NCBI RefSeq assembly: GCF_001006785.1
Contig: NZ_CDHO01000003.1
Location: 1,860,001 to 1,924,000, forward strand
Direction: 5' to 3'
Length of the DNA stretch: 64,000 nucleotides
From: Hyphomicrobium_B sp001006785
GTDB taxonomy: Bacteria; Pseudomonadota; Alphaproteobacteria; Rhizobiales; Hyphomicrobiaceae
The notes under the pieces are model-generated. The model was not told the DNA's origin, searched no databases, and worked only from the letters and a program-made list of their open reading frames with translations. Each line of letters starts with the position of its first letter. Within the stretch, counting starts at the first letter, position 1. Shown here piece by piece: positions 1-8,243 of the stretch. Made by a program: the position numbers and the translations under genes.

Positions 1-504
1 ATTCGACGGGATGGCGGCGATAAGCCCCCGGAATTCGGCGAGCGCGCCATCCTTTAATTCACGCACGAGCAGGCGCGCCGGATTGACGGGGCCGGGAAAT
101 ACGATCTGGCCTGCGGGTACAACCTTGAAGCCAAAGCGGCCGTAATACGGATCGTCGCCAACGAGAACGACAAGGGACGTGCCTCCGACGCGCGCCGCCT
201 CGATGGCTTCGTTCATAAGCTTGGTGCCGAGCCCGATGTTGCGATGGTCGGGATCGACGGCGACCGGCCCGAGCAGAGCGGCGCCCGGACGGCCCCCGAT
301 CGTGATCTCGGTCATCCGGAGAGACGCGATGAGCTGCCCGCCGAGATGTGCAACTAGGCAATACCGCGAAAGATGACCTTTGCCCTCGCGCACCCGGTAG
401 GCCGATCGCGCAAACCGTCCCGGCCCGAAAACGCGGGCATGCAGCCGCGAGATTTCGGGGACGTCTTTCGGAGCGGCCTTTCGGATAACGAGCGGCGACG
501 ACAT
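1..504 (-). CDS. GNAT family N-acetyltransferase (partial, runs off left edge)
   Basis: The first 168 codons are in the window; the C-terminus lies beyond the left edge. Translation from the ATG at 502-504 opens MSSPLVIRKAAPKDVPEISR, the usual beta1-alpha1 start of GNAT enzymes. The acetyl-CoA binding segment VDPDHRNIGLGTKL lies near residues 82-95, followed by GDDPYYGRFGFK, typical of the YhbS-like subgroup. Members move an acetyl group from acetyl-CoA to an amine, but the substrate cannot be read from the sequence. It lies 36 bp downstream of the Nudix-fold gene on the same strand and may be co-transcribed with it. Confidence 0.85.
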   Translation of the reverse strand, partial: MSSPLVIRKAAPKDVPEISRLHARVFGPGRFARSAYRVREGKGHLSRYCLVAHLGGQLIASLRMTEITIGGRPGAALLGPVAVDPDHRNIGLGTKLMNEAIEAARVGGTSLVVLVGDDPYYGRFGFKVVPAGQIVFPGPVNPARLLVRELKDGALAEFRGLIAAIPSN

Positions 505-540
505 TGCGTTTGAAGCTTCCGGTGTGAGATTGCGCGCCTT

Positions 541-990
541 CTAGCATACTTCGAACGGCGCGCGACCCTCGGCAGCTTGGCGAATGCGCGCGGCATCCTG
601 CGACGGCAATCCCGGCGGCAGGGCGTCGAGGCCGAAAAATGACAATCCAGCAGCCGGTGCGGCGTCCTGGCGCCAGTGTCGCACAACGTAAAGACCCGTC
701 ATGCCGTGCCGCTCCGCCTGGCTTTCTTCATACATCCAGAAAAGCTCCGGCCGGGATGCGAGGCGAATGCGATAATCGGCCACCAGAAAGCGCTGAAGCG
801 CGTCATCGAGCGCTTCATCTTTGTGAACTTCGCTTCGCGGCAATTGCCAGCCGCGTCCCGTGGCGCTTTGGACGAGCGCAACCCTGTCTTCGCCGTCGAT
901 CAGGCATGCTTCGGCCGCCAGCGTGAAGCTCCGCGTCGCCCGCCAGTAAACCCTGAACCCGCTCGTGACGATCCTGCTGACGAAGGCCAT
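541..990 (-). CDS. Nudix-fold protein with degenerate Nudix box
   Basis: A 149-residue protein related to rhizobial Nudix hydrolases that begin with an aromatic-rich helix (here RVYWRATRSFTL) and then a beta strand (ACLIDGEDRVALVQ). The segment that should be the Nudix box, GRGWQLPRSEVHKDEALDDA, keeps the flanking GW-LP and the first Glu. The REUxEE core that binds metal is replaced by QRFLVADY, so pyrophosphohydrolase activity is doubtful. The internal ATG at 988-990 is preferred. An ATG at 1024-1026 would add 12 residues, but it begins only nine bases from a perfect palindrome that is probably regulatory. The gene is divergent from the metallophosphoesterase. Confidence 0.65.
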   Translation of the reverse strand: MAFVSRIVTSGFRVYWRATRSFTLAAEACLIDGEDRVALVQSATGRGWQLPRSEVHKDEALDDALQRFLVADYRIRLASRPELFWMYEESQAERHGMTGLYVVRHWRQDAAPAAGLSFFGLDALPPGLPSQDAARIRQAAEGRAPFEVC

Positions 991-1034
991 CGTTCCCGCC
1001 CAGATGCGTCCTCCGCCCGGACGCATTTGCTAAT

Positions 1035-1049
1035 TAGCACAGTGTGCTA
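1035..1049. promoter_or_regulatory. Perfect 15-bp palindrome between divergent genes
   Basis: TAGCACA-G-TGTGCTA is a perfect inverted repeat with 7-base arms around one central base. It sits between the divergent starts of the Nudix-fold gene and the metallophosphoesterase. Size and position suit a dimeric repressor operator. The binding protein is unknown, and the XRE-type gene at 3441 is only a nearby candidate. Confidence 0.45.
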
Positions 1050-1086
1050 GATTGCACCTGCTCCGCCCCGGTTTGAACTCTCCAGA

Positions 1087-1992
1087 ATGACAGAAACGTT
1101 TACGCTCGCGCATTTTTCCGACGTGCACATGTCTCCGGTCGTCGGCTTCGGCTGGCGGTATTGGAACGCCAAGCGCGTGCTCGGCTATCTCAATTGGCAG
1201 CGCAAACGCCGCCGCGTGCATGTCACGGCCGTCGCGGATCGTTTGATTGCCGACGCGCACTCGCTAAGGCCGGATCATATCGCGATCACGGGGGATCTCG
1301 TAAACCTCGGGCTGCCGGCCGAGCATGAAGCGGCGCTCGCGTGGTTGCGCAGCGTCGGCTCGCCTGCGAGCGTGACCGTTGTACCGGGCAATCACGACAT
1401 CTATTCGAGCATGCACGGGGATCGCGGCGTCGTGCGCTGGGCGGCCTATATGGGCGGCGAAGAAGACACGCTCGCGTTTCCGTTCGTGCGCCGCGTCGGA
1501 CCGTTGGCGCTCGTCGGCTTGAATTCCGCCGTCGAGACGCCGCCATTCTTCGCGAGCGGCTCTCTCGGATCGCACCAGCTCGAAATCGCGCGCGAGCAAC
1601 TTTTGCGTCTTGATGAAGATGGTGCGATCCGCGTCGTGCTCATTCATCATCCGCCGCTCGCTGATATGACAACGCCGCGCCGCCGCCTGAACGATGCCGC
1701 GCATTTCGTGCATCTTCTCGAACGCACCGGCGCCGAGCTCGTCCTCTACGGACACAACCACACGCCCGCGATCGATTGGTTGCCGTCGCGAAAAAAACCG
1801 ATCCCGCTGATCGGTGCTGCCTCTGCGTCGGCAGGCACAGTGCACGGAGACGAACCGCTCGCGCGCTATAATCTCTTCACGTTTTTCCGCAGTTCATCGG
1901 GCCTTCGCATTCGTCACGTCGTGCGCGGATTCGAAACACCCGACGGCCCCGTCACAAAACTCAGCGAGAAATTTTTGGACGCTTCCGCCTGA
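1087..1992 (+). CDS. Calcineurin-like metallophosphoesterase
   Basis: A 301-residue enzyme with the full metallophosphoesterase motif set in order: FSDVH near the start (first Asp and His metal ligands), GDLVN near residue 68, GNHD near residue 101, LIHHPP near residue 187 and YGHNHTP near residue 222. These residues hold a two-metal centre that hydrolyses phosphate mono- or diesters. No signal peptide is seen, so it is probably cytoplasmic. In Rhizobiales similar proteins often sit beside Nudix genes, as here. The substrate is unknown. The ATG at 1087 gives the usual start one strand before the FSDVH motif. Confidence 0.9.
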   Translation: MTETFTLAHFSDVHMSPVVGFGWRYWNAKRVLGYLNWQRKRRRVHVTAVADRLIADAHSLRPDHIAITGDLVNLGLPAEHEAALAWLRSVGSPASVTVVPGNHDIYSSMHGDRGVVRWAAYMGGEEDTLAFPFVRRVGPLALVGLNSAVETPPFFASGSLGSHQLEIAREQLLRLDEDGAIRVVLIHHPPLADMTTPRRRLNDAAHFVHLLERTGAELVLYGHNHTPAIDWLPSRKKPIPLIGAASASAGTVHGDEPLARYNLFTFFRSSSGLRIRHVVRGFETPDGPVTKLSEKFLDASA

Positions 1993-2305
1993 TTCATACC
2001 GGCAGTTTTGTAGCGGCCAATTGACACGCGAACGAGCGCTCCCTCTGACATAATCGTGGTCCGAAAAATGCGAATGCTTTGGCGCCGAGCAGGATGGCGC
2101 CTAAATGGAGCGTCGCTGCTCGACAGGTATGCAATTCGCCACGAACTGTTGTGCGAATGCAGCTTGTGTCTTTGAAATTAATGCGTGTGAAAGATCGGGC
2201 GTCGTGCCGCAGGTGCGGTGACATCGGACTGCCGCGAGCGCTAGTGATATTCGACGCCGGTGCCGCTTCGCAGTTTTAAGCGGCGCCTGCGGGGAGCAGC
2301 ACAAT
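1993..2305. other. Intergenic stretch without a recognised gene
   Basis: About 310 bp between the metallophosphoesterase and the patatin gene. Short open frames on both strands show no family resemblance. GGGGAG at 2291-2296 is the likely ribosome binding site of the patatin gene. Nothing else was recognised. Confidence 0.5.
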
Positions 2306-3400
2306 TTGCCGAAAACGGCTGACATAAATCTCGCCCTGCAAGGCGGCGGGGCTCATGGTGCCTTCACCTGGGGCGTTCTCGATCGTCTTCTCGAAGACGA
2401 TACGATGCGCTTCGGCTGGATCAGCGCGACGAGCGCCGGCGCTGTCAACGCTGTCGCGATGGCTGCGGGACTTGCGGAAGGCTCGCGCGATAAAGCGCGC
2501 GAGAAAATGTACAAGATCTGGCACGCGATCTATCAGGCGGGCGTGCCCGATCTCACGCGGCTCAATCCGTTTCTCAACGGTCTCGTGCGGCCATCGCAGT
2601 TGACCACGCACCTCGCGACGATGCTGTCGCCTTACGAATTCAATCCGCTCGGCTTCGATCCGCTTCGCCGCGTGATTACGGATCACGTCGATTTCGATCT
2701 CGTGCGAACCAAATCGCCGGTCGAGCTTCTGATAGCCGCAACACACGTTGCGACCGGCCGCGCACGCCTCTTCCGTCACGACGAAATCAGCATCGAAGCG
2801 GTGCTTGCTTCGGCGTGCCTGCCGGTGCTGCATCACGCCGTCGAAATCGAAGGCTCTGCGTATTGGGATGGCGGCTTCTCGGCCAATCCCGATCTCGTGA
2901 CGCTCGCCAGCGAAAGCCCGGTCAGCGACACGCTGCTGGTGATGGTGGCCCCGCGCGTCAACACCAAGCTGCCGACCACTGCACGCGATATCTCGAACCA
3001 CGCCAACCGGCTGACGTTCAACGCGCCGCTTCTGCGTGACATCGAAGTCATCACGTCGGTCCGCGAGGCTTGCTCCGGAGCGTTGCTGACGAAAAATCGT
3101 CTGTCGCCGATTAGCCGCCACCGCTTCCATCTGATCGATGGCGGCCCGATCACCGGCACGCTCAACCCCGAAACGTCGCTGAAGCCCGATTGGGACATGA
3201 TCACCTACCTGCACGGCGCAGGCCGCGACCACGCCGACAAATGGCTCGCCGTCGCGCGTTCGGCAGTCGGGCGTCTCGAGACGGTCGACCTCGCGAAGTA
3301 CTTTTTCCCAGCCGTCGACGAGGGCGTGTTGTTCCGCCCGGCGACCATTTTGAAGCGCCCGTCGGCGAAGCGCGGCGCCGCCGCCAGGCGCGCGAAATAG
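2306..3400 (+). CDS. Patatin-like phospholipase
   Basis: A 364-residue patatin-fold lipid acyl hydrolase. The oxyanion loop ALQGGGAHGAF lies near residues 10-20, the nucleophile elbow SATSAGAVN (G/A-x-S-x-G) near residues 42-50, and the dyad Asp in YWDGGFSANP near residue 190. The family uses a Ser-Asp dyad to release fatty acids from membrane phospholipids. The start is taken as TTG at 2306 because GGGGAG lies nine bases upstream and no suitable ATG precedes the first strand. There is no signal peptide, so it probably acts on the inner leaflet, on storage lipid or as a secreted effector; the sequence does not decide. A basic, Ala-rich tail ends the protein. Confidence 0.88.
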   Translation: MPKTADINLALQGGGAHGAFTWGVLDRLLEDDTMRFGWISATSAGAVNAVAMAAGLAEGSRDKAREKMYKIWHAIYQAGVPDLTRLNPFLNGLVRPSQLTTHLATMLSPYEFNPLGFDPLRRVITDHVDFDLVRTKSPVELLIAATHVATGRARLFRHDEISIEAVLASACLPVLHHAVEIEGSAYWDGGFSANPDLVTLASESPVSDTLLVMVAPRVNTKLPTTARDISNHANRLTFNAPLLRDIEVITSVREACSGALLTKNRLSPISRHRFHLIDGGPITGTLNPETSLKPDWDMITYLHGAGRDHADKWLAVARSAVGRLETVDLAKYFFPAVDEGVLFRPATILKRPSAKRGAAARRAK

Positions 3401-3440
3401 CTTTTGACCGACTGTCTTCTGTGAACTCGGTCAGTGAGTA

Positions 3441-4229
3441 TCAGCCGACGAGGCGCGCGTAGCCCTCGGCGACGGTCTCATCGAGAAGCCGCTTGTATTC
3501 GTCATAAACCCGGTTTTTCGGTGTGATCTCACCGAACGCATCGGCGTCGAAATTCTCGCGGCGCGCGTAGAGGATAGCCGTTGCGACAGGCGTCATTGTT
3601 GCGCGTTGCTTGTTGATCGTCGTGATGATGCCGCGCATCTCGCCTGCGCGATCGAGTTGCGACACGACGATCATCCGCATTGCGCCTTTCGTCAGCGACA
3701 CGAGATGGATGAAGCTCGACGACGCTGGAATATATAGCCGCCCACGATGGGCATAGGGCTCATCCGGCCGGTTGCGCTCCTGAAAAAGAAGGCTCGGCCA
3801 TTCTGCATCCCAGGTGATGTCGGTGCGATATGAAACGATCGTATCGGGCAGTGAGAACGAGCGGCGCAGCGTCAGATAGCTGCCGACATAATGATCGACG
3901 GCGATTTGCGCATAGGCGCCCATGTAGACCGGCGCGACGCCGCCGCTTTGCGCCTTCGCATTCATGCCGCCGTTATCGACCGCAACCGACTCGCCATGCC
4001 ACGCGTCTCGGAGGCCGTGGAAATCGAGGCCAAGCACCATGCAGACGTCGAACAGAGTCTGATCGCGCACGGAGCGTCCGCCCAAAAGATTTTGGATGGT
4101 CTTCTCGTGACAGTCGGAGGCGTCCGCCAGCTCTGCCTGCGTGAGTTTCTTCTCGACCATCGCCGTCTTTATCCGGTCGAGAGCTTCCGAGCGGGTCGTC
4201 ACCGGACCGGCGGCAGGCTGCTTTTTCAT
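3441..4229 (-). CDS. XRE-type helix-turn-helix regulator with C-terminal sensor-like domain
   Basis: A 262-residue protein starting at MKKQPAAG. Residues 15-75 form an XRE/Cro-like helix-turn-helix (LTQAELADASDCHEKTIQNL). About 170 residues follow with alternating hydrophobic strands (GRLYIPASSSFIHLVSLTKG, then MRGIITTINKQRAT), which may bind a ligand, but I do not recognise the fold. The longer open frame upstream of this ATG lacks homology-like character, so the ATG at 4227-4229 was chosen. It converges with the patatin gene. The target is unknown. Confidence 0.7.
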   Translation of the reverse strand: MKKQPAAGPVTTRSEALDRIKTAMVEKKLTQAELADASDCHEKTIQNLLGGRSVRDQTLFDVCMVLGLDFHGLRDAWHGESVAVDNGGMNAKAQSGGVAPVYMGAYAQIAVDHYVGSYLTLRRSFSLPDTIVSYRTDITWDAEWPSLLFQERNRPDEPYAHRGRLYIPASSSFIHLVSLTKGAMRMIVVSQLDRAGEMRGIITTINKQRATMTPVATAILYARRENFDADAFGEITPKNRVYDEYKRLLDETVAEGYARLVG

Positions 4230-4441
4230 GAAATCACACGGGTGACTGAGGGCGGCGAGTTGCGGGAAAATACCGATTTTTATCCCTCGAAGGCAATCGG
4301 AATCCGGCATCAAGTTTCGCCTTCCGCGTGCTGCCGCCGCTTCGGTCCTAACGGGCTGATGTTTCTACGCGGCGAACGGCATCTTCACGTCATCGCCGCC
4401 GCCGCTGGGGCGGACGTCGAACGATCAAGGAGATGGGCACC

Positions 4442-4825
4442 GTGACAGACACATTCACATTGCGATTTGCGGCAGCGATTTCGGCGACAGCTCTCGCGGC
4501 GCTTGCGGTTCTTGCCGCTCAGGCCGGGCGCGCCAATGCCCAGGAGTTCGACTGCCGCCGGGCAGGGATGGCGTCCGAGCGCACGATCTGCCGGAGCGAC
4601 GTTTTGGGCGCGCTGGACGAAAAGATGAGCGGCCTCTACGCCGAGTTGAAGCAATCCTATGGCCGGCGCAGCGAGCGCGACCAGCTGAAGCGCTATCAGC
4701 GCCAGTTCCTCGCCGCGCGCAACGACTGCGGCCGCGATACCGAATGCATCAAAGGCGCTTATCTGGATCAGATCGGCGTGCTGCAGGCCCAGATCGAGCG
4801 AAACAACCGTCTGAGCGAACGGTGA
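4442..4825 (+). CDS. LprI/DUF1311-like small secreted protein
   Basis: A 127-residue exported protein. An N-terminal hydrophobic segment ends in ANAQEF, a likely signal peptidase site. The mature part has the LprI pattern: FDCRRAGMASERTICR, then DEKMSGLYAELK, then ARNDCGRDTECIKGAY, with four cysteines that can form two disulfides. Relatives include mycobacterial LprI, a lysozyme inhibitor; that activity is not shown for this branch. GTG at 4442 is preferred because AAGGAG ends nine bases before it. The in-frame ATG at 4433 directly abuts the Shine-Dalgarno sequence. Confidence 0.8.
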   Translation: MTDTFTLRFAAAISATALAALAVLAAQAGRANAQEFDCRRAGMASERTICRSDVLGALDEKMSGLYAELKQSYGRRSERDQLKRYQRQFLAARNDCGRDTECIKGAYLDQIGVLQAQIERNNRLSER

Positions 4826-4848
4826 CGGTTGCGGCTCGCTCGGCAGCG

Positions 4849-5433
4849 CTAGTTCATGACCTCGAGACGGACGTTGGTCAGGCCGACGTCCGTCATCTTG
4901 AGGGTTTTGGCGGCGCCTTCCGAAAGGTCGATCACCCGTCCCGGCTTGAACGGGCCCCGGTCGTTGATGCGCACGACGACGCTTTCACCCGTGTCGACAC
5001 GCGTGACCTTCACCCGCGTTCCGAAGGGCAGCGTGCGATGCGCAGCCGTCATTCCTGAGGGATCGAACCGCTCGCCGGTCGCCGTCTTCACGCCGGCGCT
5101 GATGCCGTAGAAGGATGCGAGCCCGGCCGTCGCGTGGTTGGTTTTTTCAAGGGTTGGGCCGCGCAGACCATAGGGATGAGTGACAGCCGAAGGATCGAGC
5201 GTCGCCGTAGCCTTCACCTTCGGAACGGCGACCGTCACCGAGACGGTCGGGCTCCATGACGCGATGGCCGGCTTATGGACCGTAATCTTGGCCGCCCACG
5301 GGCCCATTTGCAGGGCCTTGCCTGCCGGCTTTGAGAGACCGTCGCTCAGCGACTCTGCCCAAAGCGGGGCCGCCGTCGCGGCAGCCGCCAGATTGATGGC
5401 TAGGACAAAGCCAACTCGCCCCAATCGATGCAC
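4849..5433 (-). CDS. rlpA: RlpA-like septal ring lytic transglycosylase family protein (copy 1)
   Basis: A 194-residue exported protein with a signal peptide (VGFVLAINLAAAATAAPLWA) and a C-terminal double-psi beta-barrel of about 90 residues. The RlpA landmarks are all present: ASFYG, TATGERF with the conserved Glu, TAAHRTLPFGT with the conserved His, and INDRGPF with the conserved Asp. RlpA enzymes cleave naked glycan strands in the periplasm. GTG at 5431-5433 is favoured because a GGGGGG run lies seven bases before it; an ATG two codons upstream sits too close to that run. A paralogue follows at 5552-6139 on the same strand. No SPOR domain is present. Confidence 0.85.
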   Translation of the reverse strand: MHRLGRVGFVLAINLAAAATAAPLWAESLSDGLSKPAGKALQMGPWAAKITVHKPAIASWSPTVSVTVAVPKVKATATLDPSAVTHPYGLRGPTLEKTNHATAGLASFYGISAGVKTATGERFDPSGMTAAHRTLPFGTRVKVTRVDTGESVVVRINDRGPFKPGRVIDLSEGAAKTLKMTDVGLTNVRLEVMN

Positions 5434-5551
5434 GCACATTCCCCCCGGAACCACGCCGAATCCCATCGACTATGCTGATTCGCAGGGCGAAAAAACGTCG
5501 AAGGCGCCCGGTTCCCCAGACGCCTTCATTAGTCCGGATCTGTCAAAAGGC

Positions 5552-6139
5552 TCAGCTGCGGCCGAGAATTTCGAGCGAAACCGCTGCCACGCCCTGGCCG
5601 GTCATGCTGATCGCCTGAGCGGCTGCGCGCGACAGGTCGATGATGCGGCCGCCGATGAACGGTCCACGATCATTGATCGTGACGACGACCGAGCGGCCAT
5701 TCGAGCGGTTCGTGACGCGAACGCGCGTGCCGAACGGAAGCGAGCGATGGGCAGCCGTCAGCGCGCTGGGGTTAAAGCGGGCGCCAGAAGCCGTCATCTG
5801 GCCCTGCCAGTAGTACGACGCCATTCCGCTGGAAGCGCTGCGACCGGCCGGAGCCGCATGGGCGACGCGATGCTTGCGCACGGGAGCCGACGAATAGTGG
5901 CGGCGAGAAACCCGATTGCGCGAGGCATAGCGAGAATGCTTCACGCCGCGGCGCGGAGCATAGGCATGACGCGAATACGAGGATTTATGTGAAACGCGCG
6001 ATTTGCCGGCGTTATGCGAAACCGACTTGCCGCAAACGTGAGCCGAACCGCGGCAATTCCAGGCGGCAGCATCGGCCGGAGCAGCGCTTGCTGCCATTCC
6101 AACAATACCAAAAGCGGCAACAGCGATTAACGAACGCAT
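5552..6139 (-). CDS. RlpA-like double-psi barrel protein (copy 2, conserved Glu missing)
   Basis: A 195-residue exported protein with signal peptide MRSLIAVAAFGIVGMAASA. A His/Ser/Arg-rich linker (residues 30-95) leads to a C-terminal RlpA barrel (ASYYWQG, TAAHRSLPFGT, INDRGPF). Where copy 1 and the family read TAxGERF, this copy reads TASGARF. The Glu that acts with the TAAH His and the DRGPF Asp in studied RlpA enzymes is therefore Ala. The ATG at 6139 has AAGGAG seven bases upstream, which outweighs a longer open frame. The two copies lie about 120 bp apart and probably arose by duplication; this one may bind glycan without cutting it. Confidence 0.85.
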   Translation of the reverse strand: MRSLIAVAAFGIVGMAASAAPADAAAWNCRGSAHVCGKSVSHNAGKSRVSHKSSYSRHAYAPRRGVKHSRYASRNRVSRRHYSSAPVRKHRVAHAAPAGRSASSGMASYYWQGQMTASGARFNPSALTAAHRSLPFGTRVRVTNRSNGRSVVVTINDRGPFIGGRIIDLSRAAAQAISMTGQGVAAVSLEILGRS

Positions 6140-6677
6140 TAGTGCACTCCTTGTTAAAAGGAGCAGCAGCGTTTCCGGGTCGAATGAGCGATTTCCCCCG
6201 TCTGCGGCGCACAAGAGCTGCAGAACAACCGCCACCGTGGCGGCACCGTCGTTGATGTTGGGAGAAGTGACTCTTAAAATGAATTCCCTGCAAGACCCGT
6301 AACGCGAACCCCAGAACCCGGTTCGAACTGCTACCCGTGATGACTGGGGAAACCCCCGTCCTGGCGCGCCCAACGAGCATCGGAAGCAGGGTCGGTCAAC
6401 CCGCTGCTTCTACCACATTTTAACCATAGTATTTAAGGTTTTGAAAAACATGAGTGTTTTGTCATGCAGCTTTGGGTTGCGTGACGTCTGGCCGCAGCGA
6501 AATGCCTGCTTACGTGGTTAATGGCGGCCTCGCAAACATTCCCTTTCCCCTCAATCGACTACCGCAATGCAGCGTCGATCATTCGTCAGGGTACGTCGTA
6601 TTTGACGAAAAATAGCGACACCGGAGTTAAGCTGCGAGCGCCCGATCGGACGAGCATTGCCTCTGCATCTCGAGCGC
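6140..6677. other. Intergenic stretch upstream of the second rlpA-like gene
   Basis: About 540 bp between the start of the second RlpA gene and the stop of corA. It holds the RlpA ribosome binding site (AAGGAG on the minus strand near 6147) and an AT-rich patch at about 6415-6470 that could carry promoters. I found no tRNA, convincing small gene or strong terminator. Confidence 0.5.
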
Positions 6678-7649
6678 TTAGAGCCAGCCCTTCTTTCGGA
6701 AATAGACAAACGGCACGAGACCCGACACGAACATCAGCGCGAGCGCCAGAGGATAGCCCCAAGTCTCCGCGAGTTCGGGCATGTACTTGAAGTTCATTCC
6801 GTAGATCGACGCGACCAGCGTCGGTGGCATCAGCATCACGGCCATCACCGAGAACAGCTTGATGATCTGGTTCTGCTCGGTGGAAATCATGCCGAGCGTC
6901 GCATCGAGCAGGAAGCTGGTACGCGATGAGAGAAAGCGCAGACTTTCCATCAACGACGTGATGTCGTGGTTGGCGGACTCGATACGCCCCATGATGCGCT
7001 TGTCGTCTTTGCGCTCGCGCACGGCGTTCGCGAAGTAGAGCAGAAGCCGGTGGATCGACATCGCGCTTTCCTGGGCTCTCGCCGTGACGTCGCCTTCCTT
7101 GCCGACCGTCTTCAGAAGCACGTCGAGCCGCCGGTCGCGGGAATTGTGGGAGCCGTTCTGTCCGAACACGATCGGCGCCATCCGCTCGACCTGGTCCTGG
7201 ACGCGCTCGATCAGATCCGCTTCCCGTTCGATGAGCATTTCGATGAGGCCGATCATGATGCCCGGACCGCTCACGCAGGCGGGATCGCCTTTGGCCGCGC
7301 GGGCGACATAGAGCGGAAAGGCGCGGGGCTCGGCGTAGCGCACGGTCACAAGACGCGAGCCGGCCAGTATGAACGTAATGACCGCCGTCAGCGGAACGTC
7401 CTGCGTGCTGTTGTGCACGATGATGGACGTCATGTAGTAGGCGCCGCTTTCGGTATAGAACCGGTTCGACGCCTCGATCTCGCGCATTTCCGATCGCGTC
7501 GGGACTTCGATGCCGAGCGCCTGCTCGATGATCTTGTCCTCATCCTCCGCCGGATTGAGAAGATCGATCCAGACGCCGCCCGTCGACAGGTTCCCGATTT
7601 CCGGGCGCGTCACCAGCTTGCCGCCAACTGCGTCGTACACAGTTATCAT
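6678..7649 (-). CDS. corA: CorA-family magnesium/divalent cation transporter
   Basis: A 323-residue member of the CorA metal ion transporter family. A large cytoplasmic alpha/beta N-terminal domain (about 1-250) includes long helices (EMLIEREADLIERVQDQVER and after). Two C-terminal transmembrane helices follow. The signature YGMNF sits at the end of the first helix (MPPTLVASIYGMNF), with MPEL after it, and a positively charged tail (FRKKGWL) closes the protein. The family forms homopentamers in the inner membrane that admit Mg2+ (some Co2+, Ni2+ or Zn2+). Length is normal. No Mg2+-sensing leader was recognised in the roughly 180 bp upstream. Confidence 0.93.
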   Translation of the reverse strand: MITVYDAVGGKLVTRPEIGNLSTGGVWIDLLNPAEDEDKIIEQALGIEVPTRSEMREIEASNRFYTESGAYYMTSIIVHNSTQDVPLTAVITFILAGSRLVTVRYAEPRAFPLYVARAAKGDPACVSGPGIMIGLIEMLIEREADLIERVQDQVERMAPIVFGQNGSHNSRDRRLDVLLKTVGKEGDVTARAQESAMSIHRLLLYFANAVRERKDDKRIMGRIESANHDITSLMESLRFLSSRTSFLLDATLGMISTEQNQIIKLFSVMAVMLMPPTLVASIYGMNFKYMPELAETWGYPLALALMFVSGLVPFVYFRKKGWL

Positions 7650-7833
7650 CGGGATACCTCTGTAAAATCGATCGTTTGCGGCTATCTGAAAGGGATATGG
7701 CCGAGCGTTCTGCGCCGCGTCTGACCGGCGAGACCAATTTCATGACGGCTGCGGCAAGGCAAGCCTGCTAAACTGAAATTCGATTGATTTGAGAGCGCGG
7801 CACGCCCGCGCGGCAACGGACTGAGGATTGACG

Positions 7834-8145
7834 ATGGCAAAAGAACACGCCGCGTTGCTGGCTCTGCTGACGGCCGGCATCGCTGTCACAATAGTGAAAC
7901 CTGCGGAAGCCAAAATCACGTGCAGTGAGGGATTCCAGCTCGTCGATGGCGCGATGCTTTCGACGCCCTATTGCCGTGACAATTACGTGGCCGCCGTCGC
8001 GCGCAAATACGGGTTCGATGCGCCCGACGCCAAGGTCCGCAACAATCCGAATTTCAAGCGCGAGATCTGCCGCTGGATCGGACACGACATCCGCGTAAAG
8101 GATGCGTGCGAAGAGATCGAGCCAAGCGGCCGCGGCCGCTTCTGA
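7834..8145 (+). CDS. Small exported cysteine-containing protein, unknown function
   Basis: A 103-residue protein with a short signal peptide (HAALLALLTAGIAVTIVKPAEA). The mature domain of about 80 residues has four cysteines (ITCSEGF, TPYCRDN, REICRWIG, KDACEE), suggesting two disulfides in the periplasm. The segment CRDNYVAAVARKYGFDAPDA followed by VRNNPNFKREICRWIGHD looks like a conserved family, but I cannot name it. The start is ATG 7834, since TGAGGA ends six bases upstream; a TTG two codons earlier overlaps that site. It stands alone between corA and the convergent bactofilin gene. Confidence 0.72.
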   Translation: MAKEHAALLALLTAGIAVTIVKPAEAKITCSEGFQLVDGAMLSTPYCRDNYVAAVARKYGFDAPDAKVRNNPNFKREICRWIGHDIRVKDACEEIEPSGRGRF

Positions 8146-8179
8146 AACACGACCTCGAAGCCGAGCCAGAAACACGAAA

Positions 8180-8204
8180 GGCGTTTGCGGTTCAAGCAAA
8201 CGCC
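8180..8204 (-). terminator. Hairpin terminator between convergent genes
   Basis: GGCGTTTGC and GCAAACGCC form a perfect 9-bp stem with a 7-base loop. On the minus strand it is followed by TTTCGTGTTT and begins about 40 bases after the bactofilin stop, so it fits a Rho-independent terminator for that gene. It may also stop plus-strand transcription from the small exported protein, with a weaker U tract. Confidence 0.6.
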
Positions 8205-8243
8205 ATTCTGCAAACCCGTCTGGAGCGGAGTAGCGCTCGAAGA

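Noticed and set aside
3395..3440. TGACCGA/TCGGTCA inverted repeat after the patatin gene as a terminator
   Set aside because: Seven-base stem with a long loop and no T-run on either side; too weak to call.
6290..6340. GGTTCGAAC-like stretch resembling a tRNA T loop
   Set aside because: No acceptor stem, anticodon arm or T stem could be formed around it on either strand.
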